From Magnetococcales bacterium (GTDB lineage Bacteria; Pseudomonadota; Magnetococcia; Magnetococcales; UBA8363), in assembly GCA_015660855.1 (NCBI GenBank), contig JACSDG010000012.1:1-57806 (forward strand): DNA of 57,806 nt, given 5' to 3'. The position numbers and the translations under genes are program-made. Position 1 is the first letter of the stretch; every line of letters begins with the position of its first letter. Shown in pieces: positions 41,805 to 49,797 of the stretch. The notes under the pieces are model-generated. The model saw only the letters and a list, made by a program, of their open reading frames with translations. It was not told the origin of the DNA and did not search any database.

Positions 41805-42448
41805 GCTTTCAATGATTCTTTGGTTGGCGACTGCCTCGCGGCTGGCAGCTTCCTGTTCCCGGCGTCTGCTTGGATCCTGAGCGTTCCGGCCGGGGCGCGA
41901 TCCAGGATATCCACGGCGGCATAGTTGATCAGGTCCTGGTGGATGACTTTGACGGCCATGTCGATATCCAGGGCATACGCCACCGCCGAATAGTTATGGA
42001 CATCCAGAGTTGGCGTATTGGTGTTGCTGACAGGCACTGGTGTTTGGAAACTGGAAAAATTGGGAACCGGGTCGGCCACGCTCGCCGGATCGGCCCACAG
42101 CCCCAGAAACTTGAATTCCAGACCGGGTGCTTTTTTGGTGTCAATCGACACCTTTACCGACCCGCGACACCCGGTCAGGGCATGCTTTTGGCCGTCCATA
42201 TGGAAATAGAGGGTCAAGGATTTTTCCCCGCTCGAAACCGGCTTGTAGCTGCAATTGACTCCGGTACTCACGGTTTCGCTGAATCCGCACCCTTGGAGCA
42301 GAACCCCCCAAGCCGGTACACTTCCCGCTGCGCCGGCACCTGCAAACTCCACCTCCACACCGATCTCGACATGCGTGCCGATATGGATTTCCGGCTCATT
42401 GCCCAGGGCAGGCTTGATAATCCCACGCTTGATGGTGTCCCCAGCCAT
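41801..42448 (-). pseudogene. Tail-tube protein lacking both ends
   Basis: The central part is a siphovirus tail-tube domain: 'HVEIGVEVEFAGAGAAGSVP', 'AWGVLLQGCGFSETV', 'SSGEKSLTLYFHMDGQKHAL' and 'ANFSSFQTPVPV'-like sequence, ending in 'DILDRAPAGTLRIQ'. Tube-like residues ('NAILARALTITP') continue upstream of the first ATG with no start codon and reach a stop, so the first 30 or so residues are missing. About 90 residues normally found after 'GTLRIQ' are replaced by frame-shifted tape-measure sequence ('NRKLPAARQSPTKESLKA'). Both boundaries look like deletion junctions. A product could be made from ATG 42448 but is unlikely to polymerise. Confidence 0.7.
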
Positions 42449-42724
42449 AGGGGTGATCGTTAAAGCGCGGGCCAGAATGGCGTTAGCCCAAGTTTAACAT
42501 AGTCTTTTTTATTTACTTTATATTCAACAGCTTACACTGTCATTTTTTTTCTAGTGGCACTACAAACCTGCCAATCTTTGATTTTCCAGGGTCAACCGAT
42601 CATTTTCTTCACCCCTCCTGGACTCATATCAATACCGAGAGTCTGGTAGATGATGGTCTGCCGGTGTTCTGCTTTGGTTGCTTTCCTGACAGTGACAACA
42701 CCGTGTATTTCATCGCTTTAACCT
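42449..42724. other. AT-rich gap replacing head-tail connector genes
   Basis: This 276-bp stretch lies where Mu-like siphophages carry connector and tail-terminator genes. About 42,490-42,560 is strongly AT-rich, unlike the phage. Nearer the capsid gene, a 41-codon minus frame without start ('VRKATKAEHRQTIIYQTLGI' and 'DMSPGGVKKMIG') looks protein-like and becomes attached to an ATG ('MKYTV') if one base is removed, so it may be a decayed small gene. No intact gene is credible. Confidence 0.55.
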
Positions 42725-43663
42725 TTACTGCACGGCGTTTTCGATGAAATATCCCAGATCCGGGGCGGCCACGACCTCTTCCACGCTTTCGCCAACACGA
42801 ACACGCACACCGCCTTCCAGGCCGATGTCTCTGTCTTCGATGGCACCCGCCACACGCGCGCCGCATTGGGCAGTGAAACCCCAGGTGGCACGACCACTGT
42901 TGGCGTTGGCCAGACGATCACGATAAAGCAGGGAGATATGTTTGCCCCAGACGCGCGACATGCTGGCCGTCTGACCTTTACGGGCAGAGTTCATATAGGC
43001 CTCACCAACAAAAACCTCCTCCAGTTCATACAGTTCCTTTACGAACTGCATGGTGGCCACACCCTTATCCCCGCTCGTGCCGTGCATCGCCTGGAGGATG
43101 GCCGGGTGACGGATAAGTCGGGACCATGCCGGACGACCGACGACCATGATATTGGCCCGCATCACCATGGCATCGAGGGCACCGTAGATCACACCGATAG
43201 GGTCAGATGTGGGGTCGGAAAACTGACTGGAACCCGACAAGATAATCTTGTTGCCGGCAACATAGTTGGCCGTGTTGAACACCTTCGCGGCCACCCGCCT
43301 TTCACGGTCCAGCCCGATCGTATCAGTCAGGGTCATAACCGCATGGGCGCGGGGATCGTAACCTTGAGGGGCCTGTTTGATGTCGGCGAGAGGAATAGGG
43401 TCATCCAGACCGTAATCTCTAGTGACGCCGGACAGCTCGGACATGCCAAATTCGACCTGGTTGGGTCGCGACGTCCTGCCAACAGTCGTTTCCGGGATAT
43501 TGAAGCTGTCGCTCAGGTTGAACACTCGGTATTTAAACGTTTTCACCCCCAGAGGCGGGGTGCGGGGCATGACATCGTCCGCGATGAAGCGGCCGTTTTT
43601 ATAAGCGATGGTGACAGCCGTCAATTGCGGGTCAACCGGAAAGGGAAGTAAAGCTACGGCCAT
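42725..43663 (-). CDS. Major capsid protein
   Basis: The 312-residue protein has 'YKNGRFIADDVMPRTPPLGV', 'TFKYRVFNLSDSFNIPETTV', 'GYDPRAHAVMTLTDTIGLDR', 'IMVVGRPAWSRLIRHPAI' and a Val/Glu-rich end ('VRVGESVEEVVAAPDLGYF'), the pattern of HK97-fold major head proteins of Mu-like siphophages. The length is normal and no lesion is seen. AAGGA stands about eight bases before the ATG. It is preceded by the decoration protein and the protease/scaffold gene, the standard order. Confidence 0.82.
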   Translation of the reverse strand: MAVALLPFPVDPQLTAVTIAYKNGRFIADDVMPRTPPLGVKTFKYRVFNLSDSFNIPETTVGRTSRPNQVEFGMSELSGVTRDYGLDDPIPLADIKQAPQGYDPRAHAVMTLTDTIGLDRERRVAAKVFNTANYVAGNKIILSGSSQFSDPTSDPIGVIYGALDAMVMRANIMVVGRPAWSRLIRHPAILQAMHGTSGDKGVATMQFVKELYELEEVFVGEAYMNSARKGQTASMSRVWGKHISLLYRDRLANANSGRATWGFTAQCGARVAGAIEDRDIGLEGGVRVRVGESVEEVVAAPDLGYFIENAVQ

Positions 43664-43668
43664 GCGCG

Positions 43669-44040
43669 TTATCCTTGAGTCTGAGACGGGTTGATGAGGA
43701 CCGTACCGATGTCGCCGGAAACGCCGGAAACCATGGCCACTCCAATGGCACGGTTGTTAGCGCCGGCGGCAGGGGCGGCAGCCACCGCTTTGCCATTGGC
43801 ATCGCTGGTCAGGAGTGCACCGCGAGTGACGGCACCGCCGAATTCCACCTCAGCGATCCCAGACAGACACACATCCACCCGGTTACCAGCTGCGGCACCG
43901 AGATTATTAGCGACCCCCAGAAGGGCGTCGGTTGCAGCCGCCGCCTGGATGACAGTGCCATCGGCACTGTCAAATTTTACGACGCGCCAGGGATTGACCG
44001 TCGCGCCGGCGGTAAACGCCTTGGTCAGGATCGGGTTCAT
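43669..44040 (-). CDS. Capsid decoration/DUF2190-like protein
   Basis: The 123-residue Ala/Gly/Val-rich protein has 'VVKFDSADGTVIQAAAATDA', 'LLGVANNLGAAAGNRVDVCL', 'GIAEVEFGGAVTRGALLTSD' and 'GDIGTVLINPSQ', the typical repeats of DUF2190/head-decoration proteins encoded between protease and major capsid genes. Its start overlaps the protease/scaffold stop by four bases (ATGA), so it is translated together with the scaffold. It probably stabilises the mature capsid. Confidence 0.78.
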   Translation of the reverse strand: MNPILTKAFTAGATVNPWRVVKFDSADGTVIQAAAATDALLGVANNLGAAAGNRVDVCLSGIAEVEFGGAVTRGALLTSDANGKAVAAAPAAGANNRAIGVAMVSGVSGDIGTVLINPSQTQG

Positions 44041-44591
44041 TGGGCACCTCCCTGGCTAAGGAGAGTGACAGCGTCGGCAATGGAGACGACGTTGCCGATC
44101 TTGCGCTGCGCTTCACAGTAGGCCAGCGCCTGGTCCGCAATAGCTTTGGGATCGGTGGCGGGAGTCTTTACAGCACCACCAGCAACCTCGGAAAAATTCA
44201 CTCGTTTATCCAATTTCTGGACAAACTCCCGGAACATGTCGGCGGCACTTCTGGAAACCGTTCTGGCGGACGCCCCTTCTCCCTCGGAGAAACTGATGGT
44301 TTCATTGCCCGCTTCCAAAAAGTTCAGAATGGCCGCCACCGCAGCGGTTTCCCGGGGAAGGAGACGGCCTTCCTTGGTATGTTGCTCGGCAAAACTGGCG
44401 GATCGACGCTTGCGATCTTCCCCCTCCTTGTCCTTGAGTGCCTTTTCACGCTGGGCCAGTTGTTCTTCCCTGGCTTTCATGGTTTTCGCCTGTTCGGCAA
44501 ACTGGGCCTCTTGTGTTCTCAAAGCGGCTTCACGCGCCAACTGTGTGGCATCAGGTTGCGACGTTGGCGGCTGCTTGGTTTGTTCGCTCAT
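44037..44591 (-). CDS. Nested scaffold start within protease gene (Mu gpZ-like)
   Basis: An in-frame ATG at 44591 (Met164 of the protease) has GAAGGA seven bases upstream and starts exactly at the beginning of the linker and coiled-coil scaffold ('MSEQTKQPPTSQPDATQLAR'). In Mu, gene Z is a separate scaffold made from an internal start in gene I, so 184 residues of free scaffold are expected here. The product is inferred from the internal ribosome site. Confidence 0.6.
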   Translation of the reverse strand: MSEQTKQPPTSQPDATQLAREAALRTQEAQFAEQAKTMKAREEQLAQREKALKDKEGEDRKRRSASFAEQHTKEGRLLPRETAAVAAILNFLEAGNETISFSEGEGASARTVSRSAADMFREFVQKLDKRVNFSEVAGGAVKTPATDPKAIADQALAYCEAQRKIGNVVSIADAVTLLSQGGAQ

Positions 44592-45080
44592 GCTTTTTCC
44601 TTCGCTGGGGTTTGTTTCGGTAAATTCGATGGTCACGATCTCAGCGTCTTCGCTGAACGCTACAGGTCGCAGACCTTTGACCGCAGGCGGTTGCGCCCCC
44701 AGAAATCCAACATGGCGCAGATACCAGGATCCCGGCTTCGGGTTGCCTGCTCCGCCGGGGGTATAAAAACTTGCCGACACCTTTTTATAGTTTCCAGCCC
44801 GTACCGCCTCGACGAACGCAGGGTTCATCTGGTCCAGGCTCGCCTCCAAGCGGTTGTCTTGGACACGCAACCCCTTCACCCAGCCAAAGGCAGGGTCATC
44901 GGTCGCAGGATGCCCGATGACTACGGGAGCCTCGTGCAAACCGGGATTGTAGCCCTGGGCAATTTGGTCCAGGTCGGCGGCGGAAAAATCCAACTCTTTA
45001 CCGTTCATCGCCGTATGGCGACCGGTGCGGAAAATTTGGATGCTCAAGGTGTTGACTGGTGTGTTCATGCCCGACATCAT
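44037..45080 (-). CDS. Phage prohead protease/scaffold (Mu gpI-like)
   Basis: The 347-residue protein has an N-terminal protease domain ('MNTPVNTLSIQIFRTGRHTA', 'PVVIGHPATDDPAFGWVKGL', 'KVSASFYTPGGAGNPKPGSW', 'YLRHVGFLGAQPPAVKGLRP') as in Mu gpI. After a linker, a long coiled coil ('LAREAALRTQEAQFAEQAKT', 'MKAREEQLAQREKALKDKE') forms the scaffold part. It should process the scaffold and capsid interior during head assembly. Gene order (GpG before it, decoration and capsid after it) is conserved. Confidence 0.85.
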   Translation of the reverse strand: MMSGMNTPVNTLSIQIFRTGRHTAMNGKELDFSAADLDQIAQGYNPGLHEAPVVIGHPATDDPAFGWVKGLRVQDNRLEASLDQMNPAFVEAVRAGNYKKVSASFYTPGGAGNPKPGSWYLRHVGFLGAQPPAVKGLRPVAFSEDAEIVTIEFTETNPSEGKSMSEQTKQPPTSQPDATQLAREAALRTQEAQFAEQAKTMKAREEQLAQREKALKDKEGEDRKRRSASFAEQHTKEGRLLPRETAAVAAILNFLEAGNETISFSEGEGASARTVSRSAADMFREFVQKLDKRVNFSEVAGGAVKTPATDPKAIADQALAYCEAQRKIGNVVSIADAVTLLSQGGAQ

Positions 45081-45294
45081 GACGGACGGTGGTCGTGGAT
45101 AAAAGTCTGATCTGGCCGGGGCCAGGAGTCCGAACGCAGGCGGTTGGAATGGGATGAACGAAATGAAAAAGACAGGGGGATGGTAAATCGAATTCTTAAA
45201 CGTTTAACTCGTCGTCTGTTGCGTTGTGGCGACAAACCCAGCCTTGGGTAAGGGGTGACCAGGAAACAGGCTGAAAAGGGCCTTTTTTTTCAGG

Positions 45295-45777
45295 TCAGGC
45301 TTTGCCATCCATAAGATGGTCACAAATGACATCGATGGCATACATCGCGTCCGCATCAGAAAACCCCAGGTAGGGCCGGGCAGGGATGAAAACCCGGTGG
45401 GCAGTCGGACCTGCCTCGCCCCCCAGCTGATGGATCGCGCCATAGACAGCGTCGGTGCCAACCCGCAACACGTCGTCACCGACTTGATAGGCGATAAAAT
45501 CACGCAGGCGACGACCGTCGGTCAGTATCTTTCCATCGCCCCTGGTTTTTCCAGAAAACTCGGAGATGCGTTTTTTTGTGGCCTCGGACAGGGGTGCCCA
45601 AGCCTGGCCTTCAGGATCCTTCTCGGCATCGAAGCGTTCCTGGGTGGATTCAAGCATGTGCTCGCCAATCTCTTTCAAGACCGGGCCGAGACTGCGGCCA
45701 CGCTCCTGGAGATCCCGCAGCGCATCCTTTACCACTTCAAATCCTTGCAGTTCGATTTTGATTTGAGACCCGGACAT
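45295..45777 (-). CDS. Virion morphogenesis protein (Mu gpG-like)
   Basis: From ATG 45777 (AAGGA upstream) the protein has 160 residues: 'IKIELQGFEVVKDALRDLQE', 'IGEHMLESTQERFDAEKDPE', 'GQAWAPLSEATKKRI', 'ILTDGRRLRDFIAYQVGDD' and 'VGTDAVYGAIHQLGG'. This is the signature of the phage virion morphogenesis / tail completion family (Mu gpG). An upstream open stretch to 46080 lies within the MuF gene and is rejected. It is followed by 214 bp (45081-45294) with no gene before the protease. Confidence 0.88.
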   Translation of the reverse strand: MSGSQIKIELQGFEVVKDALRDLQERGRSLGPVLKEIGEHMLESTQERFDAEKDPEGQAWAPLSEATKKRISEFSGKTRGDGKILTDGRRLRDFIAYQVGDDVLRVGTDAVYGAIHQLGGEAGPTAHRVFIPARPYLGFSDADAMYAIDVICDHLMDGKA

Positions 45778-45866
45778 TTGGTGGTATCCTTCTCGTGGGC
45801 TTATCGAGCCGGGCCGCATCCCTTTGACTCGACGAGGCCGCCGGCCCTGTGCGGAGGGTGATGGCT

Positions 45867-47846
45867 TTACTCTTCCCTGGCAAAAATCAAACTCCCTGAC
45901 CTTTTTGGCAAGACCTTCCCCGGACGGTCCATGGGAAAGGCGGTCAGACTTTCCAAAAAGCCCTTCCTGGCCTGCAACACCACAAGAAACGCCTTGCCGC
46001 TGCCATCCTTGATCCCCCGAATCATGACAGGGCGCAATTCCACTTTGCCCGTCACTTTGTGCTTCAGGAATTGCAGCCACACTTCATGCGGATTTTTGAT
46101 GGTTTCGAGTAGAAATGGCAAAAATGGAGCGCGATCGGGCTGGAGGTGATTGCCAAGCTCCTTGGCGTTAATCTTGATGGGATAGACAAAGTCCCCAGCA
46201 TCAAAAGGGATGACCGCTTCATCGCCTCCGATCAAATCCTTGATAGCTTGGATCGTTTCGCCTTTTGATGTGGCCGGGGGCAAGCGTTTTAAATCGATCT
46301 CATCCAGAGGGATTTCCCTGGGCAGTCCATGGCTTTTCCAGTCGCCGGGAATCAAAGGTTCCCAGGCCGCCCCGCTTTTCGCCGCATCCGTCATAATTTT
46401 TGCTGCCACTTGGTCACCATGGGCAGCCACCCCCACATTATAATCCCAACCTGGATCAGCGGCGTTCATCTCCGGAGCGACATCCGGACCTGCGCGTCCC
46501 ATCCGTTTAAGATCCCGCTCGGCCAGGGTGATCACTCGGCACTTGCAACCAAAGCCGTTGGGTGGATAGTTCGCACGCCACCAGGGATCACTCGCCAGAA
46601 GGATCATGCCATCTCTGGCTTTGTGCCCTGGACGTGGGTGGCCTGAGCCGGAGTGTTTGTATTGCCAGTAGGGACGACGTTTTAACAGTTCCGGATCGGT
46701 CATTTGCTGATAGCGACCCGCAGCATGGGCGGTGCGCATGTTGGTTTCCATGATCAGCCGACTGCGCCATTTGCGCGTTCCGTTGTATTCCCAATCATAG
46801 TCCGTCACCGCCCGGTCAAAAAACTTGCGAAACTCCCGGAGGGTGATGCCGTCGGCAATGGCCGCATCCACCCCACTGCGCAGATCGGCCAGCAGCCCGT
46901 CACGCAGGGCACCCGCAGAAACAAACGCCTTGGCGTGCATTTCCCCTTTAAGGTCGTCCCATTTTTCCGTTGGCAGGTTGACCTTGTCCTGGAAGAACTT
47001 GATCGCCTCCTCGAAAGGCAGGCTGCCCCATACCGCCTTGGGATCTGCAAAATCGGCTGGCTCCCTGTCTTCGTCCAACACCTCGCTACGCCCCACCAGG
47101 TGGGCCACCAGGCAAGCCTGTTGGACAAGGTCGGTAAGCGATGAGATTTTCATTTTTTTGATGAGACCGGGCAGGCGGTCGTTAAAATCGGCAAGCGTTG
47201 CCGTCTGGTCCAGCACGGCAACGGCGGGGGCCAGCATTTCTTCCAGCAGGGGATTCATGCGGGCGATAGCCTGCTCGATCATCGGTGCAACCGGGTCGTC
47301 GTCTTCGTCAGCGGCAGCCTCGGCAAACTCCCTGGCTTCCTTGGCAGGTCGGATTTTATTTCCCGCTTCGACGGGGACCGACGCCGCCTCCCAACCATCG
47401 CCATAGGTCGCCCGGATGTATTCCAAAGTGGGTCGAAAGCCCATGTCGAAAACAATTTTGTCGCGACCAGCCCGCGCGGTCAACCCTTCCGGCTCTTCCA
47501 CCTCCCGCCATACCCTGGGCGGGACAGCGTTGGGAAAATTCCACTCCGTCAACCATCGCCCCACCGATTGACTGAAGGAATGACAGATCAAATCGGCATC
47601 ACTCTGAACCACTTCATTGCGGACCGATTTTTGTACATCCCCCTTATACTGTCCGCCAGCGGCATCGGTGGTCATGGTCTGCGACAACACCACCTTGGAG
47701 ATGGCATCATTCATCCGGTCGGTCAGATCGGAAAAACTGGCATAACCGCTGCCGCCTTTGCCGCCAGGACCGAGAAGCTCCACCAGCATTCCGTCCGGGA
47801 TGACAATCGCCCCCTGCGCATGCGCCGACTGGATGGCTTCATGCAA
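45867..47846 (-). CDS. Portal C-terminus fused to MuF head protein with C-terminal nuclease-like domain
   Basis: In this 659-codon frame, residues 1-270 are the last part of a DUF935 (Mu gp29) portal ('GAIVIPDGMLVELLGPGGKG', 'SKVVLSQTMTTDAAGGQYKG'); about 280-440 are the MuF/SPP1 gp7 head-morphogenesis domain ('LPFEEAIKFFQDKVNLPTEK', 'LIMETNMRTAHAAGRYQQMT', 'PWWRANYPPNGFGCKCRV'); about 555-659 resemble a PBECR-type (phage Barnase-EndoU-ColicinE5/D-RelE-like) nuclease ('PFLPFLLETIKNPHEVWLQF', 'KAFLVVLQARKGFLESLTAF'). The portal N-terminal part is missing: the frame begins at a TTG inside terminase sequence. Portal-MuF fusion occurs in some phages; the missing 5' end is a deletion. Confidence 0.8.
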   Translation of the reverse strand: MHEAIQSAHAQGAIVIPDGMLVELLGPGGKGGSGYASFSDLTDRMNDAISKVVLSQTMTTDAAGGQYKGDVQKSVRNEVVQSDADLICHSFSQSVGRWLTEWNFPNAVPPRVWREVEEPEGLTARAGRDKIVFDMGFRPTLEYIRATYGDGWEAASVPVEAGNKIRPAKEAREFAEAAADEDDDPVAPMIEQAIARMNPLLEEMLAPAVAVLDQTATLADFNDRLPGLIKKMKISSLTDLVQQACLVAHLVGRSEVLDEDREPADFADPKAVWGSLPFEEAIKFFQDKVNLPTEKWDDLKGEMHAKAFVSAGALRDGLLADLRSGVDAAIADGITLREFRKFFDRAVTDYDWEYNGTRKWRSRLIMETNMRTAHAAGRYQQMTDPELLKRRPYWQYKHSGSGHPRPGHKARDGMILLASDPWWRANYPPNGFGCKCRVITLAERDLKRMGRAGPDVAPEMNAADPGWDYNVGVAAHGDQVAAKIMTDAAKSGAAWEPLIPGDWKSHGLPREIPLDEIDLKRLPPATSKGETIQAIKDLIGGDEAVIPFDAGDFVYPIKINAKELGNHLQPDRAPFLPFLLETIKNPHEVWLQFLKHKVTGKVELRPVMIRGIKDGSGKAFLVVLQARKGFLESLTAFPMDRPGKVLPKRSGSLIFAREE

Positions 47847-48400
47847 CTTTTCTTGCCGGCACGAATCTCTTCGAGTAGTTCATTGAATGCGTTGTGGTTG
47901 CCGTTGTGGGTGGAGATGATACGGACCCGACCGCCCCAGATGGTCAGAGCCATGGCCGCCTTGATCAGTCCCCCCAGGTCATCGTGAAACGCCGCCTCGT
48001 CGATTACCACCACCCCCTGCTTGCCGCGCAAGTTGGAAGGTCTCGAAGACAGAGCGGTGACGCGATAGCCCGATTGGAAACGAATCACGTAGGTCAAAAT
48101 CTCCCGATCGCCGTCCTCATCCTTAAAGACTTCCTCTTCAACCTTGACTGCAACCTTGTGGTAAATCTTGGCCCAACCGGCGGCGTCCCGAACAAACTCC
48201 TGCGCCATATCCTTGTTGTAGCCCACATACCAGACATCCATCCCTCCGGCATCTTTGGAGGAGGCAGCGGTCAGTGCCGCATCGGCCGCTTCGCACCAGG
48301 AAAGACCGACACGGCGCGACTTTTCGCACACCTTGACCTTGGAGCGATCCGCCATCCAGGCTTTTTGATACGGCAAAAACAGACTTTGCGCCTCGTTCAT
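47723..48400 (-). pseudogene. Large terminase subunit (Mu gp28-like), nuclease half deleted
   Basis: The first 180 residues are a terminase ATPase: 'VCEKSRRVGLSWCEAADAAL' (Walker A-like), 'GVVVIDEAAFHDD' (Walker B) and 'IISTHNGNHNAFNELLEEI' (coupling motif). A normal protein continues for about 350 residues with an RNase H-like nuclease. Here, after 'EEIRAGKK' near 47,860, the sequence is joined to the portal gene in another frame and the terminase frame goes on as 45 nonsense residues to 47723. The junction removes roughly 1.5-2 kb (terminase nuclease plus portal N-terminus). Packaging should therefore be impossible. The start overlaps the small terminase stop by four bases. Confidence 0.82.
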
Positions 48401-48924
48401 GATTTCGTCATAGCCTCTCTGATGGCTGTGGCAACATCGATGGACAACCCTTGCGATTGGATGATTTTTTCCATCTTTTCGCCCGTTTCTTTTAATGTTT
48501 GGGCGCGTATCTTTTCAGCGGTGTCCACCATGGAGCGGCGGGCCTGTGACAGGTCGCGCACCGCTCCAGCCAGAGTAGCGATCTCCTTGACCTTAAGCTC
48601 CTGTCCATCCTCCAACGCCTGTCGGGAGACGTGCATTGCCAAATTTTCAAGGAGTTCCGTCGTCAGTTTGGCGGCATTTCCTTCCGGCTCGTCCTGGAAG
48701 CTTTTCGCCCACGTCGCCGCCATCTCGCGCGACAGGCGCAACCGCCGCATCTGTTGGTCAAAGTCCTGCTTGTACCGGCCAATGGCCGATTTGGAAGGCG
48801 GGCTTACCCCAAGCTGCTGGAGGCACGCATGGATTTCGTGGATGGGCGTCCCATGCTCCAACAGGCGATGAATCTCCGTTTTGATCTCTGGCGGCAGGCG
48901 TTTGATGGTGGATGGGCGACTCAT
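48397..48924 (-). CDS. Small terminase-like protein (DUF3486, Mu gp27)
   Basis: The 175-residue protein starts 'MSRPSTIKRLPPEIKTEIHR' and has an N-terminal helix-turn-helix ('LGVSPPSKSAIGRYKQDFDQ') followed by long helices, as in DUF3486 proteins of Mu-like phages. It is thought to recognise the pac end of the phage DNA and deliver it to the large terminase, whose gene follows with a four-base overlap. It is intact here although its partner is broken. Confidence 0.85.
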   Translation of the reverse strand: MSRPSTIKRLPPEIKTEIHRLLEHGTPIHEIHACLQQLGVSPPSKSAIGRYKQDFDQQMRRLRLSREMAATWAKSFQDEPEGNAAKLTTELLENLAMHVSRQALEDGQELKVKEIATLAGAVRDLSQARRSMVDTAEKIRAQTLKETGEKMEKIIQSQGLSIDVATAIREAMTKS

Positions 48925-49214
48925 GGGAAGGGTGGCTGTGTGGCGACGCCAGGGTACCGGGTGACCCCATCAGCGCAATCCAAACCCCGGAGAGTGATTT
49001 TGGCAATGGCGAGGCCGCCCGGCCAGTCCACTGTAATCAAACCTTGCTCGTCCAGCCAGACGATCTCCCCTTTCAAAACTTCCCAACTCGTCGGACAACC
49101 CATCTGGAACAGATGACCATGGATGATCGCCTCGTTGGCGGTGTATTGCGGGGCTTTGGAGAGTAGCTGAAGAATCAACCCCCGACGCTCTTCCTGGATC
49201 ACTTTGGCACTCAT
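48921..49214 (-). CDS. Phage winged-helix protein (VpaChn25_0724-like)
   Basis: The 97-residue protein has 'RRGLILQLLSKAPQYTANEA', 'IIHGHLFQMGCPTSWEVLKG', 'EIVWLDEQGLITVDWP' and 'IAKITLRGLDCADG', the compact winged-helix pattern of an ArsR-like family found just before DUF3486 in Mu-like phages. It is coupled at both ends (four-base overlap downstream and three-base gap upstream). It is probably a late-gene DNA-binding protein; target unknown. Confidence 0.75.
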   Translation of the reverse strand: MSAKVIQEERRGLILQLLSKAPQYTANEAIIHGHLFQMGCPTSWEVLKGEIVWLDEQGLITVDWPGGLAIAKITLRGLDCADGVTRYPGVATQPPFP

Positions 49215-49217
49215 TGC

Positions 49218-49583
49218 TCAACCCTCCTCCGCCAGGTGTGCCCGATACAGCATGTCCAGCTGCCTCTCCACCCTCGTGACCGATTCCTTCACCCCTTCAA
49301 ACCGGGCTATGATCGTCTCGATGTTGCCAGACACCAGATTGACCTTGCAGGTCAATTCCTGAAAATCCTTGCCTCCCGGAATCGCCTGCAACCGGGCCTC
49401 GATCATGTCGATCTTTTGTCCGTGATCGCACAATCGCTCGGTCAACTCTTCCTGGAGTATCTTGATCTCGTCTTTGGTGGCGAACATTTTACGCATCGAC
49501 CAGGCGAGCCACAAAAAAACGCCTTGAATCACCGCCCCCAGGATCGGCCACCATTTTAAAAAAAGTTCGGCATTCATGATCAT
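49218..49583 (-). CDS. DUF2730-like phage membrane protein
   Basis: From ATG 49583, which overlaps the holin stop (ATGA), the protein has 121 residues: one N-terminal membrane helix ('WWPILGAVIQGVFLWLAWSM') and a long coiled coil ('EIKILQEELTERLCDHGQKI', 'VNLVSGNIETIIARFEGVKE'). This is the layout of DUF2730 proteins found between lysis and packaging genes of Mu-like phages. A spanin- or lysis-related role is possible but unproven. A longer upstream open stretch to 49778 overlaps the holin and is rejected. Confidence 0.72.
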   Translation of the reverse strand: MIMNAELFLKWWPILGAVIQGVFLWLAWSMRKMFATKDEIKILQEELTERLCDHGQKIDMIEARLQAIPGGKDFQELTCKVNLVSGNIETIIARFEGVKESVTRVERQLDMLYRAHLAEEG

Positions 49584-49792
49584 GCCCCTTTGGCTTTGAA
49601 GCGAATAGGGCGTTCCGCTTTGGCGCGCCCATAAACCACCATGCCCGCACCCGCCAGATCGACGATTGCCCCGGCAATATCCCCCAGACTTCCAGGATCG
49701 ATCTCCAACCCCAACGATGGAGCAATCCGGGAAACTATTAAAAGGACGGCACCCCAGATGGTACGGCTTTGATACCAATGTTTTTCATTCAT
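49580..49792 (-). CDS. Holin-like small membrane protein
   Basis: From ATG 49792 the protein has 70 residues with two hydrophobic segments ('TIWGAVLLIVSRIAPSLGLE' and 'LGDIAGAIVDLAGAGMVVYG') and a basic C-terminus ('YGRAKAERPIRFKAKGA'). It follows the lysozyme gene by five bases and overlaps the DUF2730 gene. The pattern fits a class II holin that releases the lysozyme; not confirmed by family match. Confidence 0.7.
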   Translation of the reverse strand: MNEKHWYQSRTIWGAVLLIVSRIAPSLGLEIDPGSLGDIAGAIVDLAGAGMVVYGRAKAERPIRFKAKGA

Positions 49793-49797
49793 GTCCT

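Noticed and set aside
44040-45110. 356-codon plus-strand frame opposite the phage protease
   Set aside because: It covers the conserved protease/scaffold gene; no ribosome site and no recognisable domain.
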